Of a stretch of DNA of 6,617 nt, positions 5,291 to 6,617 are shown piece after piece. This stretch comes from Propionibacteriaceae bacterium (GTDB lineage: Bacteria; Actinomycetota; Actinomycetes; Propionibacteriales; Propionibacteriaceae), in NCBI GenBank assembly GCA_031272685.1, contig JAISTI010000237.1, positions 1-6,617 of the forward strand, in the 5' to 3' direction. Every line of letters starts with the position of its first letter. Positions within the stretch are counted from its first letter, which is position 1. Position numbers and translations under genes: made by a program. Below the pieces are notes generated by a model. That model had not been told where the DNA came from. It searched no databases and saw only the letters and a list, made by a program, of their open reading frames with translations.

Positions 5291-6255
5291 GCCCGGCCCT
5301 CCGGCGCCGCCCCGCGGGAGCGCTGCCGCGGGTCGATGAGCAAATATGAGACATCCACACGGTAATTTATTGCCAACACCGCCAGCACCAGCAGCATCAC
5401 CGTGGCCTGCACCACCACCAGGTCGCGCTTGGAGACGGCGTCCAGCAGCAGCGAGCCGATGCCGGGCAGGGTGAAGACCTGCTCCACCACGATGGCCCCC
5501 ACCAGGGCGGCGGCGAGTTGCAAGCCCACCACCGTCACCAGCGAGATGGCCGCGTTGCGCACCCCATGGCGCAACAGCGCCCGGAATTCGCTCCAGCCGA
5601 TGGCGCGGGCGGTGCGCAGATAGTCTTCGTGCAGCACTTCCACGAACGCGGAGCGGACGTAGCGCACCAACACCGCCGCCTGCACCAGCCCAAGGGTGAG
5701 CACCGGCAGCGCCAGGTGGGCGGCCCACCCGGCCGGGTCGCGGGTGAGCGGCACATAGCCGTTGGCGGGCAGCCAGCGCAACCAGACCGCGAAGACCAGC
5801 GCCAGCAGGATGCCGCCCCAGAACACCGGCACCGCCATCCCGATTTGGGCCAGGCCGGACACCGCGAAGCCGCCGAGGTGGCGCCGGCGCAGCGCCGCGT
5901 ACATACCCAGCGGCAGCGCGATGAGGATGGACAGCCCAATGCCGAGCACCACCAGCCACAGAGTCACCGCTACCCGCGGGGCGAGCAGCTCCCAGACCGG
6001 GTAGTGGCTCAGCGGCGAAGTGCCGAGGTTGCCGGTGAGCAGGCCGCCGATCCAGGCGAAATAGCGCAGCCAGAGCGGCTGGTCCAGGCCCAGCTCGGCG
6101 CGCACCCGGGCGAGCGCCTCCGGGGTGGCGTCGGTGCCGAGCATCACCTGCGCCACGTCGCCGGGCAGCCAGTTGGAAATCAGGAAGACCACCAGGGACG
6201 CGCCCAGCAGGCAGACGGCGAAGACGCCGAGACGACGCAAGGCTTTTGCGGCCAT
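5287..6255 (-). CDS. Peptide/nickel-type ABC transporter permease, DppB/OppB-like
   Basis: A 322-residue inner-membrane permease. The N-terminal helix (about 8-29) runs into NWLPGD (28-33), the family's N..PGD motif. The LGLDQPL.LRY segment (55-65) and the GNLGTS motif (75-80) are also typical of OppB/DppB. Further hydrophobic segments lie at about 97-121, 133-159, 182-200, 236-260 and 280-297. The EAA-type loop is EDYLRTARAIGWSEFRALL (210-228), with HGVRNA after it. The C-terminus has DVSYLLIDPR (301-310), the family's VD..Y...DPR ending. The length is normal. ATG 6255 follows the binding-protein stop by 5 bases; its AAGGA is only 2 bases from the ATG, so coupling may matter. The stop overlaps the permease C start (ATGA). 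An AT-rich patch of unusual codons lies near residues 296-305. Confidence 0.93.
   Translation of the reverse strand: MAAKALRRLGVFAVCLLGASLVVFLISNWLPGDVAQVMLGTDATPEALARVRAELGLDQPLWLRYFAWIGGLLTGNLGTSPLSHYPVWELLAPRVAVTLWLVVLGIGLSILIALPLGMYAALRRRHLGGFAVSGLAQIGMAVPVFWGGILLALVFAVWLRWLPANGYVPLTRDPAGWAAHLALPVLTLGLVQAAVLVRYVRSAFVEVLHEDYLRTARAIGWSEFRALLRHGVRNAAISLVTVVGLQLAAALVGAIVVEQVFTLPGIGSLLLDAVSKRDLVVVQATVMLLVLAVLAINYRVDVSYLLIDPRQRSRGAAPEGRA
5297..5302 (-). promoter_or_regulatory. Strong ribosome binding site for permease C, inside the end of permease B
   Basis: Reading the - strand, GGAGGG stands 6 bases before ATG 5290. It is the strongest Shine-Dalgarno in the operon and lies within the last codons of the B-subunit gene, so it decides the permease C start. 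Confidence 0.75.
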
Positions 6256-6260
6256 TTTCC

Positions 6261-6617
6261 TTACCGGCAGGCGATAGTGGTCAAATCGAAGCTTAGCGTG
6301 GTCATGTTGGGCGAAACGCCGGTGACGCCGGCCTTCGCGATGACGAGGTTAGGCAGCGCGAACAGCCAGATGGCGGCCGCGTCGTCGGCGAGCCGGCGGG
6401 CGGCCTGGCGCATCAGCGCCACCGCCTCTTCCCCTTCGGCGGCATCGGCCTGCTGGTAGAGGGAGGCGAATTCGGCATCCTTGTAATGCCAGTAATAGGT
6501 GCTGTCGGCGAATTTGCCGAGATCGCGGGCTTCGACGTGGGAGACGATGGTGAGGTCGTAATCCCCGCCGGTGAGCACTTCCGGCAGCCAGCGGGAGAAT
6601 TCCAGCTCTTCGATGGT
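6261..6617 (-). CDS. ABC transporter family 5 solute-binding protein, C-terminal part
   Basis: The last 118 codons of a peptide/nickel-type (SBP_bac_5) extracellular binding protein; its N-terminus, with the signal peptide or lipobox, is beyond the right edge. The protein would capture the substrate outside the membrane and deliver it to the two permeases. In the fragment, TGGDYDLTIVSHVEARDLG (16-34) is the family's G.YD.....W/H segment, EFASLYQQADAA (48-59) is the .EF..L...A segment, and the following amphipathic stretch ending AAAIWLFALPN resembles the family's 'R...Y..A...L..DAP.IWL' region. The frame is open to the edge; the GTG at 6578 is internal. It is the first gene of the transporter set visible here and ends 5 bases before permease B. 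No promoter is visible because it lies outside the window. Confidence 0.87.
   Translation of the reverse strand, partial: TIEELEFSRWLPEVLTGGDYDLTIVSHVEARDLGKFADSTYYWHYKDAEFASLYQQADAAEGEEAVALMRQAARRLADDAAAIWLFALPNLVIAKAGVTGVSPNMTTLSFDLTTIACR

Noticed and set aside
3708..5360. A 550-residue open frame that could look like a permease-ATPase fusion
   Set aside because: Only the last 256 residues resemble a protein family. The upstream part is out of frame with permease C, is rich in Arg/Gly/His/Ala, and is a high-GC shadow; the ATPase start at 4478 has proper junction and SD support.
4478..5959. A 493-residue extended form of permease C
   Set aside because: Residues before ATG 5290 overlap permease B in another frame and show no membrane-protein character, while GGAGGG and the ATGA junction fix the start at 5290.

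Overview
The window is high-GC DNA with the coding style of an Actinomycetota chromosome: strong GC3 bias, short or overlapping gene junctions, GTG starts, an RsgA with the Arg/Lys-rich N-terminal extension common in actinobacteria, and the actinobacterial IMPase-type HisN. I cannot fix the genus from sequence alone. The layout is two convergent gene groups and it reads as ordinary chromosomal content. I see no phage, IS, CRISPR, tRNA or rRNA.

Left half, + strand (1-2945): the 3' end of aroA (shikimate pathway) overlaps rsgA (ribosome-assembly GTPase) by 8 bases. hisN (histidinol-phosphate phosphatase) follows 9 bases later. These three look like one transcription unit. After a 117-base intergenic region with a likely -10 box and a small dyad comes a gene for a TM2-domain membrane protein. 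It has a long, low-complexity N-terminal arm that lacks any basic residue.

Right half, - strand (6617 down to 2954): a five-gene peptide/nickel-type (family 5) ABC importer operon, read in the order solute-binding protein (3' part only), permease B, permease C, ATPase D, ATPase F. Junctions are a 5-base gap, a 4-base overlap, a 1-base overlap and an 8-base overlap, so translation is probably coupled throughout. Both ATPases end early and lack the usual C-terminal oligopeptide-transporter extension. The substrate cannot be named from the sequence.

The two groups meet tail to tail with only 8 bases between stop codons. The most notable structure is a perfect 14-bp inverted repeat followed by a T-rich stretch on the + strand. 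It lies inside the 3' end of the ATPase F gene and looks like the terminator of the TM2 gene. Other points worth checking are an Ala in place of the near-invariant Gly of the HisN metal/phosphate motif and the unusual composition of the TM2 protein. I found no convincing evidence for a wholly new multi-gene system here.
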